A stretch of DNA of 64,000 nt from Stachybotrys elegans (Eukaryota > Ascomycota > Sordariomycetes > Hypocreales > Stachybotryaceae): contig JAGPNK010000003.1 of assembly GCA_020746835.1 (NCBI GenBank), positions 248,001-312,000 of the forward strand. The letters run 5' to 3'. Shown here one piece after another: positions 12,079 to 23,130 of this stretch. A program made the translations under genes and the position numbers. The notes under the pieces were generated by a model. It did not search any database and was not told the origin of the DNA. It was given only the letters and a program-made list of their open reading frames with translations. The number at the start of each line of letters is the position of its first letter. The stretch's first letter is position 1.

Positions 12079-13260
12079 TTAGGTCGATTCAGCTTTCTCG
12101 GAGTGCTTCTTAATGAACACACCTATCCTCTTAGCCACAGTTTTGGCGCTTTCCTCGAATCCTAGAACGTTGCCGAGCAACAAGGTCTCATGCAAGGCAT
12201 CATCCTCATAAGTGAAATCGATACTGTTTCCTGGAATTTCCTGCATTTGTGCGGCCCACTCCTCATTGTCCGGTAGAAAGATTTCTCGCCGTCCTATGCT
12301 GATGAAGATCGGAACCTTTGTCGCAAAGGGATGGCCCAGAGGAGTGAAGTAGGGGTTCTGGGCGGCGGCCTCAACGGTGGTTGTGTTTCCAGCATAGACA
12401 CACCATCCCCAACGGAGGGTTGAAAGGGGGACAAAGTCGGTGTGGAAATTAGGGTGTTGTGCGTACGGGCTCTCATTTAGAGACCCAGAGCCAGCCGTCT
12501 TGAGAGGTGCAATCATTGGCGACGTCAGAATGGCACAAGATGGCAGTATTGAGGCTTCCGGGCTGATCTTGGAGCCGTACTCGCCCAAGTAACGGATAAG
12601 GCCTGAGGCAATCGTAGCACCGCTACTGTCGCCAAGAATGACGATGTTAGCAGGCGGTATCTGGAGGGTGCGCACGAGGTAGAGGTATCCAGTGAGGGCG
12701 TCTTGCAGGGCCGCGGGGAATGGGTTCTTGCCCTCGTAGGCTGAAAGGCGGTATTGTATACTGAAAACGGCGTCGGTCTCGGCTTGGTCTTGCATAATTT
12801 GCGCCAGAAAGCCAGAACAGGCGGTTCGTCCATCTCCCCATATAAACGCGCCACCATGGATATGCAGCATGACTGTCTTTGACTTTATATCGGCGAATCG
12901 CTCTGGATACCAGGTACCACCAACTGCCCCAGGCTTGGCTTGTGCGACTGGGGCAACAGGGCCAAGATAGTCGGTATCTGGGAAAGGTTGGACCACTTCA
13001 AAGCGTTCCCCCTCTTTACCTGCATCGAGCGTGTGAGTCTCAGTGATGCCAATCACGGCCATCTTGTGAAAGGCTGCGCGTAAAATGCGCGACATGATGG
13101 TTTGCTTGAATGACCATTGCGACACGGGCCGGAGGCTCGGGACAGCCGAAGTAGCGATCCAGTAGGGCAATCGAGCAGTAAGAAACAGCGTGTCGTAAAC
13201 GTTGTACGACAGCCGGAATGGCTGGTAAGACCACAACGGGTAAGAGCCAGCAGATTCCAT
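12079..13260 (-). CDS. Alpha/beta hydrolase, single exon
   Basis: Uninterrupted 393-residue protein starting at ATG 13260. It has the alpha/beta hydrolase_3 signatures: oxyanion-hole HIHGGAFIWGDGR (about residues 133-145), nucleophile elbow ILGDSSGATIASG with Ser in GDSSG, an acidic region near FLPDNEEW, and His in DDALHETLL. The first 80 residues form an extra N-terminal region with aromatic and hydrophobic stretches (YDTLFLTARLPYWIATSAV) that may lie against a membrane. It resembles fungal enzymes often found beside secondary-metabolism genes. The next gene downstream on the other strand is also an alpha/beta hydrolase, but the two differ too much to be a recent duplication. Confidence 0.87.
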   Translation of the reverse strand: MESAGSYPLWSYQPFRLSYNVYDTLFLTARLPYWIATSAVPSLRPVSQWSFKQTIMSRILRAAFHKMAVIGITETHTLDAGKEGERFEVVQPFPDTDYLGPVAPVAQAKPGAVGGTWYPERFADIKSKTVMLHIHGGAFIWGDGRTACSGFLAQIMQDQAETDAVFSIQYRLSAYEGKNPFPAALQDALTGYLYLVRTLQIPPANIVILGDSSGATIASGLIRYLGEYGSKISPEASILPSCAILTSPMIAPLKTAGSGSLNESPYAQHPNFHTDFVPLSTLRWGWCVYAGNTTTVEAAAQNPYFTPLGHPFATKVPIFISIGRREIFLPDNEEWAAQMQEIPGNSIDFTYEDDALHETLLLGNVLGFEESAKTVAKRIGVFIKKHSEKAEST

Positions 13261-14433
13261 GATTATTCGTTGAACACCACCGCCAATATGAACTACAATA
13301 AAGCCAGAAGAGGGGGGGGTGTTTTATAGTAATCTTAGATCTCCTTTCTTGGATACAGGCACACCTCCTAACTGCAAGGGCATTGGAACTTCAGCTAAAA
13401 TCTCGGCCCGCCCCCAGACAGGGTCAGTAAGCTCCTGACGAAAGGGGACTTTTAGCCAAAGTTGGATAATTCGAGTGGGTGTCCATTGGCCTTTGGCCCT
13501 AGACAGCCGGCCCACCACTTCAGGTAGGAGGATCGCCAAGACACGCCTTTAACCTCTGAGCTGGGATAACAACTGAAGATCAGGGGAACACATGCTTCAA
13601 CGGTTGGAATATTGACTTACGTGGTGATTTGGAGTGCGGGGTTTGCATCCTGCCCTAATCTAAGGGGAGGGGCGGGGGTCTGAATACTTGGCTATGAAAT
13701 GAGAGGGATTCATTGTATGGAGATAGGCTTCGAATTCGTCGTGTCCCTCATTTTGCTCCATGTACATACAACAACTACCGGCGTGTCCATGATTATGAAT
13801 ACGGTTAAGAAAGCTCCATAGTAAATCTCTGATCGTGCGTGCTAGTGCTTTGTACCATGCCTTAGATGCCGCCAAACAAACCGATCCCTTATCTCATTGG
13901 ACAAGGATTTGAGTAGAATCCCACGCCTTGGCCTACTCAGCGCAGACCCGCAGGTTTGCGAGATGGATTAGAATCGTACGATTGAACCAACAGCAGCCTG
14001 ATTGGACTCAAAAAAATAGTTCTTAGAGACAATTCTACTAGAATATTAAGCCATAAGGGACAAATGCTTTCTGGCAAATCGCCAGCCTTGCGTACGGAGA
14101 GTGTTCTTGGGACTTGTGGTTGGGACGAACTGTTCGATATCGTTGGATAATCTGTACGCGACGAGGTGAAGGACATGCCTGATCTTGGCTCTTATTCTCA
14201 CATTAACTTTGACTCAGTGGGCCTCTAGATTGGCATTGACTGACTCCTGGTTGATCAAGCCAACTCATATTCACACTTCAAGCATTTTGTTGCATCTTTC
14301 TGCCTGCAAATGACCCAAACAATGTTCTAGACTACATTAACTACGTCTAACAATAGGGAAAATCTCAACATATCCAGCCGTCGGAGCGTATTGCTTGCTC
14401 TGGAGTTAATAAAGCAGGCTATCCTTGGTCTAT
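13261..14433. other. Intergenic spacer between hydrolase and halogenase-like gene
   Basis: Both flanking genes run leftward, so this holds the hydrolase promoter and the halogenase-like gene's 3' end. A run of eight G residues is near 13312-13320. No supported gene. Confidence 0.5.
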
Positions 14434-16383
14434 CTAGTACATAGGTGCCGGGGGGTACCAGTCAATTGTAGCCTCTTCGGGCGTCCTTCCCACTCCGCAA
14501 GTATAGCACTTTGTCCAGTCTGGACGAAGCACAAGCCACGATCCACAGTGAGAACATAGACGAGTAAAGTTGTCTCCTCTTGTCTTCTCTTCGATATAGT
14601 TGAGGTCGTGGTCGTAGCAACTGAAAAAGCCTCCCCATCGGATGTCCGCGCCCCTGTCCTTCAGAATCTTCTTGGCCACGGGCTTCATCTGGTTGGCAAA
14701 GTCAATAACCTCGCGCACAATGGCATCCGGCACAGGCTCATCAAGCGGGATATCCTTGATAAGCTCAATGGCCTTGAGCGCAACTGCGTTGTATTCGGGA
14801 AGTGCAGAGCCCCAGCGCCATCGGAGAGCGTACGGCAGGAACGTCTCGGGCGTCAACGTGAACTTCTTCACGACGGATCCGAATCCCGCGATAGCGCTGG
14901 CTAGGTTCTGCCACATGCACGATACCTGCGGCCCCAATCGTGGGTCACGAAAGCAAACATAGTTGAAGCGATTCATCATGTTCAGCTTTGGGACTAGGTC
15001 CTTTGCGAACTCGTCATAAGGAGCCATCGTTGAGCGGATTGTGGCTTCGGCAAGGTCCACACTGCTCTCCTTCTCTGCTGCTTCGAAGGCCTTGTGGGTG
15101 AGCTCGGCGGCGAAGGTTGATGTAGACATATTTGCCGTGATTCCTGGAGAGAACAGGGGGTTGGTAAAGCCAGTAGCATCGCCAATGGCGACCCAGCCCG
15201 GGCCGGAAACAACAGGGGATTGGTAGGTGAGGGTCTTGCGGACAAACCAGGTCGTGCCCGGACCGTAAAGGTTCTCTATGAGATCAAAGTGGGCCATGAA
15301 CTTAGTCATGATGGAATATTTGCGCACAAAGTAGTTGAACTTCCGCTCTGCCTCGGTCGAGCCGTACTCACTCATATCCTCCGGGTACTTGACGTCGTTG
15401 CGGCTGGCGACACCAATGCTTGTGACCCAGCGGTAAGTGAGGCCGAACATCTTGGCTAGCTCAGCGGTGCTTGGAATCTGGTCACCCTCGATTCCCTTCT
15501 CTGCGCAGTCGAGCAGATACGAAAGCATGTCCATGAGATTGGCAGTTGGGCTGCCCTCCCATGAGAGAATCCGGATCACCCAGAACCAACCCTCGGGAAA
15601 GCAAAAATGGTTGGTATGGCAGGCTTCATAATTGCTAAGGGGGATCTTGCTCTCATCCGCAGGGTGCGTGAAGTAACCCCAGAAGGCATCGTAATTCCAC
15701 CCCTCGAAACGGTGCAAGGAAGCGTTCTTGGATGCAAGCTGGCGAAAGCGACCAGTTGCATCTACAAGCAAGGATGCGTCAATGCTTGCTGTAGGCTGGC
15801 CCTGGCGACCCTGGGCGACCTCAATCTTGCTATTTTTGACTCCACCCTGAACCTTGGAGGCCTTGAAGTCGATGGTGTGGCCGTGGTACACGTTGACCCC
15901 GTTTCGTTGCGCGAACAAGGTGAAGAGAAGCTCACTGATTGGGCGCTCAAGCTGATAGCCACTAAGGTAGGGAGCAGGCGTGCCAAAGCTCCTGAGGGTG
16001 GTGTACTTGCCCTGGTTCTCTCGATCAAGGAAATAGAACCCGAAACCATCCTTGACACCAAAGATACGCAAGAGATACTCAGCGGTGAGGCCGTGCATCT
16101 TCAACCACATGGAAAAGAGGGGAAGGGTGCTCTCGCCAATCTTGTACCCAGGCTTTTGGTTCTTCTCGATAAGGGAAACCTTGATCTTGCCTGGCTTGTG
16201 CTTAGCCAAGTGGATGGCATAGATCAACCCATGTATGCCACCGCCAGCAACAACCACGTCTGAATCCTTTGGAGGGACGGGCCCAGCTTCATTGTTCGAG
16301 TTAAGGATCGCGCTGTCGCCCAACTTCTCCTCGGCAGCACGCTGGGTAAAGGTGTGTTTCGGGGTCGCTTCGGTGGCAGCCAT
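14434..16383 (-). CDS. Flavin-dependent halogenase-like monooxygenase with C-terminal zinc ribbon
   Basis: Single-exon 649-residue FAD enzyme. The N-terminal nucleotide-binding motif is VVVAGGGIHGL (about 43-53), followed by GESTLP, which flavin-dependent halogenases share. A Lys in FGVKDGFGFYF lies where the halogenase catalytic lysine is expected. Later come IGDATGFTNPLFSPGI, containing the FxxPxxSxG pattern, and a WxWxI motif (GWFWVIRI) with Arg where halogenases usually have Pro. The last 50 residues carry CSHC and CYTC pairs (C-x2-C-x12-C-x2-C), a zinc-ribbon or rubredoxin-like knuckle not typical of halogenases. It may halogenate or hydroxylate a small molecule. The P450 upstream on the same strand, and the hydrolase downstream, hint at a shared pathway. 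Confidence 0.8.
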   Translation of the reverse strand: MAATEATPKHTFTQRAAEEKLGDSAILNSNNEAGPVPPKDSDVVVAGGGIHGLIYAIHLAKHKPGKIKVSLIEKNQKPGYKIGESTLPLFSMWLKMHGLTAEYLLRIFGVKDGFGFYFLDRENQGKYTTLRSFGTPAPYLSGYQLERPISELLFTLFAQRNGVNVYHGHTIDFKASKVQGGVKNSKIEVAQGRQGQPTASIDASLLVDATGRFRQLASKNASLHRFEGWNYDAFWGYFTHPADESKIPLSNYEACHTNHFCFPEGWFWVIRILSWEGSPTANLMDMLSYLLDCAEKGIEGDQIPSTAELAKMFGLTYRWVTSIGVASRNDVKYPEDMSEYGSTEAERKFNYFVRKYSIMTKFMAHFDLIENLYGPGTTWFVRKTLTYQSPVVSGPGWVAIGDATGFTNPLFSPGITANMSTSTFAAELTHKAFEAAEKESSVDLAEATIRSTMAPYDEFAKDLVPKLNMMNRFNYVCFRDPRLGPQVSCMWQNLASAIAGFGSVVKKFTLTPETFLPYALRWRWGSALPEYNAVALKAIELIKDIPLDEPVPDAIVREVIDFANQMKPVAKKILKDRGADIRWGGFFSCYDHDLNYIEEKTRGDNFTRLCSHCGSWLVLRPDWTKCYTCGVGRTPEEATIDWYPPAPMY

Positions 16384-16841
16384 GATTGCAGTGAAGGTAC
16401 TGGTGAATGTTGAATGTGATACACTACAGAGTCTGTTTGTTAAAGCCCTATATATCTACAGAGTAGTGGCGTAGTCCATCAGGCTAGATCACTTCTAGAG
16501 TGGTACACGCTTTGGGTAATCCTTCGTACCTCCAACGTCCAAATTTAAATGCTTCTGGGCTGACCAGGCTCAATTAGGCAAGTGAGATTCTATAGGATCA
16601 AAGTATTATTAGTGTACATCCCCCTCCACAGTACCCATGGTTGCATCCCAGCCTTGGCTCCTTTCTGCTTACATTGCGTTATCTGTATACGACACTTACG
16701 TTGGACACGTAGTGGAGGGGGCGTGTCCTTTCACGGCTTACCGGAAGCTAATTGCGAGAGGCACAGCGGGTCTTTGCCAGGTGGGTCTATTAGGTCCTCC
16801 TCCTCCTCCCCTCTAATGTACACACAATCATGATGCTATGG
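16384..16841. other. Intergenic spacer between P450 and halogenase-like gene
   Basis: The halogenase-like gene's promoter side; both flanking genes run leftward. A short CT/TCC-rich tract is at 16796-16812. No gene seen. Confidence 0.5.
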
Positions 16842-18489
16842 CTATGAGTCGTCCGGAACCAAACGACAGTGAACACCATTGTTCAGAGTCAGGGACAGCG
16901 TCAGCTGTTCTCTCCAGTCACTGTCATCCAGGCTCACGATCTCCTTAAATGCCTTAAGCATCCTCGCGATGGTGAAAGTAGTCTCTACCAGCGCAAACTT
17001 TTGACCAGGGCATATCCGCGGTCCTCCATTGAACGGGAGGTATTCCCAACTCGTTCGCAGCGTCTCCCACCGCTCGGGACGGAACTCATCCGCGTCCTCG
17101 CCAAAGAACTCCTTGCGACGGTGCATGACAAAGGTGCTGTAGGTGACGACGTGGTTCTTCGCTACAAACAGCGGGGACTTGCCATCCGGACCACCTCCGA
17201 CAGGAATGACAGTGTCCTTGTTAGCCATCCGGCTATTGGTTGAGATGGGAGGGAAGAGACGGAGGACTTGACTAGACGTTAGAATCTCTCGTTTCAAGCA
17301 GTGGGTAAGACGCGACGTACCTTCTTGGATCACGTATCGCAAGTAAGTCATGCTATTCAGTGCATCATACGTGAGGGGCTCGCAGTAGTTCTCAAGCACA
17401 CATGCTCTCGTCTTCTCCCAAACTTCAGGGTGCCTGGCCAGCATGTAGACAGTGAAGCTAAGCAAGCCTGCTGTGGTATCTCGCGCGGCCAGAATCATGT
17501 TGACAACCTGATCTCTCAGAAGGATCGGGTCATCCGTCTCCTTAGCCAGCTCGTCAAGGAAGATGTACGTTTGAATACCATCCTTTGGGCGTTGCCACTT
17601 CTCCGCAGGCAGGTGGGCGTTTTTCCGTCGGAAGTCGAGGGCCTGATCCACGTACTTCTGGGCGAACGAATGCACAATATTGCACGATTCGCGAAACTTT
17701 TTGTCATAGTGGGCGAACATGAGATTGCCTAGACGCAGGCGGAGGATGGTGCCCTGCTGCGCGTAATCCAGGGCGTGGTGGAGCGCAGTGGCGGACTCGG
17801 TTGCGTCGTCACGCATGAGCCCGATGGACTCGCCAAACAAATACAAGGTATTTGAGTCGAGAACCTGGTAAAGTTGGTTAGCTGCTGGACCAGGCACAGA
17901 GCCGAGACAGGGCCAAGATACTAACAGAACGGAAGAACAATTGTTGAAGATCTAGCTCGTAGTTATGCCTCTTAATAACCCCGAGGAACTCGTCAATGTG
18001 TTCGGAAAGCTTGGGAAACTCGTTGAACTGCATCGTTGCAAACGCTGGCCTGACGAGTCCACGCTGATGCGCCCAGATGTCGCCATCGGTGGTGAAGATG
18101 CCCTTTCCGAGGAGGGGGGCGGCGCTGTTTCGGCGCAGAGGGCCCATTCCAAAGTCATGGAACTGGAATGACAAGACGCTGCGGATCACGTCTGGGTCGC
18201 ATGTGTTGATGGTTGTGCGGAAATAGGTGTTGGTGGTGAAGGTCAAGCCGTTGGCTGCGTGACGCTTCTTGAGTAGCTCGAGGAAGCCATATCTCTTGGC
18301 GGCCCCCAAGTTCGCAAGAACTACATCTGTTCCCAGAAAGGGATCGATCTGGGGAAGTTTGCGAGGAGGTTGGCAGCCGTGACGCTTCGCCATCTGCCGC
18401 CGACGACGCCAGAGCAACAGCAGGTATACAACGTGGTAGACGAGGTAGACGGCGCCAAGGCCGCCTACAAGCATCAATGAGAGGGCCAT
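16842..18489 (-). CDS. Cytochrome P450, CYP52-like
   Basis: Heme monooxygenase of 510 residues. Exons are 18489-17926, 17864-17321 and 17266-16842, joined as FFRSVLDSNTLYLFGES and VIQEVLRLFPPI. ATG 18489 is followed by an N-terminal anchor (LMLVGGLGAVYLVYHVVYLL), so it should sit in the ER membrane facing the cytosol. P450 signatures are the I-helix AARDTTAG, the K-helix EVLR (ExxR), the PERF-type FRPERW and the heme loop FNGGPRICPGQKFAL with the ligand Cys. The pattern resembles CYP52-type n-alkane and fatty-acid hydroxylases, though homologues also occur in secondary metabolism. It lies upstream of the halogenase-like gene on the same strand. Confidence 0.92.
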
Positions 18490-20201
18490 GTTAGGGGAGC
18501 AAGGACCAGAAAAGTTGGTGGCAGAACAGACAGGTTGTGTTCGCTTGCATATGAAACAAGAACCACGAAACACCTTATAGTACTTATAAGAGAGGACACC
18601 GAGGAGATGGAGAACAGCATTTAAACGGCACGCCAATCACTCAGCCTGACCCCCCATGATCCATCCTGGTTATCCACGAGCAGAGAGAAAAAAAAACGAT
18701 GAGATTAAGAGGGGCGGCGCTAGAGAATGCTACCAACACGGAGAAGAGTCAATGACAATAATAGTCATGAAACGGCGCAGCGGAACAATGTGATGTGAAT
18801 GTGGCTTGAATCAACCCTTGGTATACGCCGAGGGCTTGGTCGACCCCCCTACTCCTGATCCCTCGGTGCCTGACAGCTCCCAGCTCCTGTTTACCTTAGA
18901 TTCTTACTGGTGCAGTCAGACCGAGCCTGCCAGATGATCCAGTTTCCTGCTTAGCACAGGGTAGAATCCTCGGCAAATCTATAATTAAATCTCGGCACCT
19001 TACTCCGTTTACTGGACGTAGGTAAAGTGCCTGATATGCGCTCCAAATCCTTTGACCTGCCAGCAAATCCTGCCCCCGCCACGTCCTTGAACTGCCGAAC
19101 AAATGTCCACCAATTATAGGAGTGCTGTGGAACAGTGGCTTGTAGAGCCCTACTATCAAAATACATGGTGGAAACACCAGCGTTGTCTCAATTGACATGG
19201 GACTATGTACATCGTCAAAGTCACAGCCAGCTTCGGTGTAAGAGAACTTGAGGCCATTCCTGTTGGTCCTGCTGAAAGGCTGCGGCTGCGGCTGGGGGCG
19301 CTTATTCAGGGCGGAGCCACACCGTAAGCCCCTCGGCATTACAGCCATGCAAGGGGTGCGGTCGTGCTGTCTCGAAGAGGTTGTAAAGTTGTCCATCGAG
19401 TGTGGGTTGACGTAAGAACCGTAAGCCGGTCGGTCTGGCAGCCGGCCGGTTTGGTTGTGTGGAGCGCGCACCGCGCATGGCGGAGACCAAGCTGTCAGGG
19501 GTAATTATCATGGGGCTGTTGAACTTGTGCCGTACTGGGTGCACCTGCTATAAACAGTCGATAATTTACACTTAGCGAGAAGACCCATAAAGCAGGCAAC
19601 ACTGACGGGTTCGGTTATGCTGGGTGCGAGGGGTAGGGGAAGGGGGGCTTATCTTCACAACTGGCTCTATGCACACGCCGTGGAGCTGCGCGCAGCCTGT
19701 TCTGAGGCCCATGAGGTGTTGACACATGGTGCGGCTCACAGCTGAACAACCCTCCCCCCTCTTCATGGACCACTGTCCAGAACGCGTCCATACGTGGCAC
19801 AGACAAGATCTGCCAACCTGTGCCTTGCATATCTCGATCTTGACCAAACAACACAGGCAGAAGGAGATTATTCACGGTGATCCAAGGGCTGGGGGCCGCC
19901 GGAAATGGAACGTTGCGTTGCATTGCGCACGTTATATCCGCACAAAGAGCCTTCTCCGGACAGGGAAATGATGCCAACTTCCCGATTCGTCACGATGCCA
20001 AGCTTGGTGTGCCTGCTACGCCTTGCCAAGGATGATGGTGGAATATCTGGGTGATTCTGTCTCATTATGACCATCCCAATACTTGTTGGTGATTGGCCTT
20101 CTATTCGTTAAATTATCCATCTCGCAAATCTACCGAAACGGTGGTGATACACTTTACCCGTGACGGTGGCAGAGAGCCACCTCCAGCCAGGGATTCTAAT
20201 C
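18490..20201. other. Long intergenic region, no supported gene
   Basis: 1.7 kb without convincing coding signal. The 191-codon minus ORF at 18896-19471 has an irregular composition and no recognised domain, so I do not call it. Confidence 0.5.
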
Positions 20202-21716
20202 CTAATGCCTAAAGGAGCCTCGGTTCAAGCTCATCTTGCGCCCCCCCTGCACAAAGGTGCTGTGTCCAGTCTGGGCTTGTTCCCATGGCTGATCAGAGGG
20301 CCTCTGACTGCTGCCGTCGTTTCTTGGCAACCCCGGCGACTGCCTCTCCTCTCGGACCACGGCCACCTGAACGGATTTGTGGATGTTGTGTTCGGCCTCG
20401 GCCGTGTTCTTCTGCTCCTCCATGTGCTTCATTTCGTAGACCATGCGCTCCTCGCTCTCGTTCATGGTGAAGTCCGGGATGGGGTTGGCACTGGGAGGAC
20501 CCCGGCCACGCCAGCTACGACCAGCGCCGAACGTGGGGGTCATTCGGGGGGTATCACGCGTGTTTTTCTGTGACGAGCGTCCCGTGGTGACTCGGGACAC
20601 CAGAGGGCTCAGCCAGCCCTTGACGAGAGTGAAGACCAATGGCAGGTTGGTGGTGACAACGGCCACGAATGTCTCTCGGACGGCCCATGCACCCGCCAAC
20701 TGGGCTCCATCAATTGGGTTTGTGACAATGAAAACGCATCGGAGTGTCGCACAGACGACGATGAATATACCGCCGCTGAAGAGGAAGATCAGACTGGTCT
20801 TGGTCCATTTCGGTAGTCGAGATCCCCAAAGCAGGGGCAGAGGGATGGAGAGCAGGTACAGATCTGTGCTGACATTGCACGCCCAGTATACCCAAATGAT
20901 AGCGTTGGACACGGCGGGTTGGCAGGTATCTAAGAGGGGATCGCAGTTAGCGCATAGGTCTTCGGATATGTGAGATGGAGGCGCATCAAGTACTCACTTC
21001 CTGGGTTGGGGTTGATCTGCCAGTAATGGTTGAACGGACGGCAGCCAAGGAACAAGTTCAACAGGACTACCATCCACGTAACGACGACGAAGACGAAGCC
21101 GATGTAGATTCGAATGCGATAGCTGCGACCAAGGCCCTCCTGTTATATATGTTAGACCTGCATCGCGTTCGTCCCATGTGTACGACGGCCTTACAGTCAA
21201 GCGTAGGTAGAATACCAGCCATGCGGCCTTGAGAGACCACAGCAGGACCGAGTAGCTGGACCATCCAGCCAGCTGAATCTGGGACCCGACGACTCTGAGG
21301 CGAAACTCTTCGCTGTCGGTTGGCAGAGCAGCTCGATGCGCGTCTGTCATACCATTGTTGGCCATGCCACGCGCAACCTCTCCGACCGAATATGCAAGGG
21401 CGCTCTCGGCAGCGTAGAAGATCTGGAGAATATTGCAGATTAGCCAAAAGTTGCTTGAAGCAATCGCGAGAGAAAAAAAAAAGCAACAAAAATGAGGCAA
21501 AATCGGGAAACGAACCAGTGCGATCCAGACCAGGAAATCGTCGGGCTGGAGCCTTCGGAGGCCGACACTCTTGATTCGAGCATATGTCCTGAGAATCGTA
21601 ACCATGCTGCCAACAGCCAGCAGCGTCCAGACTTCGACATTGAACTCGTGAGCTGCTGCGGCCATGGCCGCCGCCTGCTCAGGCGTGGGGGGAGGAGGAA
21701 TAGCGGGGTTATCCAT
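20202..21716 (-). CDS. Fungal rhodopsin-like (PTH11/SAT4-type) integral membrane protein
   Basis: Seven-helix membrane protein of 432 residues. Exons are 21716-21516, 21422-21195, 21139-20998 and 20929-20202. The exon 3 product contains GRSYRIRIYIGFVF and RPFNHYWQINPNPGN, and exon 4 continues TCQPAVSNAIIW and STDLYLLSIPLPLLW; these are hallmarks of the fungal rhodopsin domain family. The first helix region is WTLLAVGSMVTILRTYARI. The C-terminal tail (about 130 residues) is hydrophilic and charged, likely cytosolic. Intron 1 (21515-21423) is 93 bases and has an open frame, so it could be retained; removal gives WIALIFYAAESALAYSVG, the family-like form. Members include the Magnaporthe surface sensor PTH11, but most have no known ligand. 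Confidence 0.87.
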
Positions 21717-23130
21717 GAGGAGAACAGCCGCGAAGGGTTGACAGTGCTGGGCAATGGAAGGAAAGTGCAGAAAAGACGCCGTCACCACTGTCCGGATGGT
21801 ATAATTGCTATATACCACGCTGGAGAGTAGGCCCGACTGACGAACGGCGGGCAGGACGGCGATCGGCTGCAAAGGATCATGAATGTTTCAGGCCTCGGGA
21901 ATCTCCTTGCCGGCCTGAGAAGGAAGCCGTTCCTTTGCAGTCAGGGAGTAAAAAAAGGGACAGTGATGGAAACGGAAGATGGGCAACAGCGTATGCAAGC
22001 CCCCCTACCCATCAGCAAGGGCTACTGTTACCGTTATCTGACATCCATCACCTTTAGCCTGCAGACAGATAAATTGAGATGGCAGGGGGTGCAGGCTCGT
22101 TCTCTCGATGAGGAAGAGATGGCTTAATCGCGTTGACCGGTAAGCCCGCGCGGCTATCTAGGATCGATGCCATCCATGCCCGCTTATCTTGACGGCAGTC
22201 GTTGTTTCTATTTCGAGATGATATGAACTACCGACAGCCGTAGTAATAGCAGTCAAAGGATTTCTTCTAGCTCCTGCTGTCCAGCCCGCAAGGGTCACAA
22301 CGGGGAACGAAGGAACGAAGGAAACGATTCCATCCATCTCCCGTGCGGCCCAGCACGAATCGCAAGGCCGTACGATGCTACTCTGATCCCTTGGCGGAGA
22401 GGAGAGGAAGTGGAGAGAAAGGAGCACACCACCTTATGCCCGAAAAACTCCCCTTTAGGATTCAGGATGCTGCCCGGCGGCCCTGCTGCCCCGCTGTAAG
22501 CCAATGGCAGCACGATGTCAGCGGAGATAACGTTTGCCTCTTTGGGCAAGAATGCCTCTTTGGGATTTAGGATGCCATCCAATGCTACCCTACTGCTACC
22601 CAGCGGGCCCGCGGGGGAGGGCGTTGGTGATGTTGGTCTTGTGGTGTGTGTGGGGAAGTCATCGTGAGCCATTGACTGTGCCGCTCCCCCCCCCCTCTTA
22701 TCCGGGGCTCGAGCTGGCTTTGCCGTGCTTGGGCGGAGACGAGACCCAAAAATTGCACATTGGCCCTGTGAAGATACCTTACTCCCTTCAGCAAAAGTCC
22801 CAAATCCATGCGCCCATACCCCACAGTCCCCGGCAGCCTTGGATGCTAGTGTTGGCTGTTGTCTCGGACGGCCTGGACAATGCAACTCTACTCCGTCCAG
22901 TTTGCTCCTTTTCCCCATTGTTGATTCCTTTTCATGGCGGTCCTTATAGGGGTCCTGGCCTACATTGTCTGATGCTGTTCCCGCTGTTCCCACTGTTCTT
23001 CCTCCCACTCACTGTTCTTTACCCACCCTCGCCTTCATAGGGGTCCTGCCGTATCGCCCCTAGCTGAGTTTCTTGGCAAGCCCCAATCGGATAATCGCCT
23101 TCGCGTCAAGTCAATCTTTGCACCGCCGAG
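21717..23130. other. Divergent intergenic region
   Basis: Promoter space for the rhodopsin-like gene (left) and the FMO-like gene (right). A short imperfect duplication built on GCCTCTTTGGG is at 22536-22566, and a C tract is at 22686-22695. ORFs here are low-complexity and proline-rich, and I do not call them. Confidence 0.5.

Noticed and set aside
7083..18489. Calling the block a complete biosynthetic gene cluster
   Set aside because: No PKS, NRPS, terpene synthase, RiPP precursor or dedicated transporter is visible, so only a weaker cluster hypothesis is kept.
18896..19471. 191-codon minus-strand ORF
   Set aside because: No domain, uneven composition and no matching exon on either side. 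Could be re-examined with transcripts.
22295..23040. Overlapping ORFs on both strands near the FMO-like gene
   Set aside because: Pro/Gly-rich translations over C- and G-tract sequence in promoter space; both strands are open equally.
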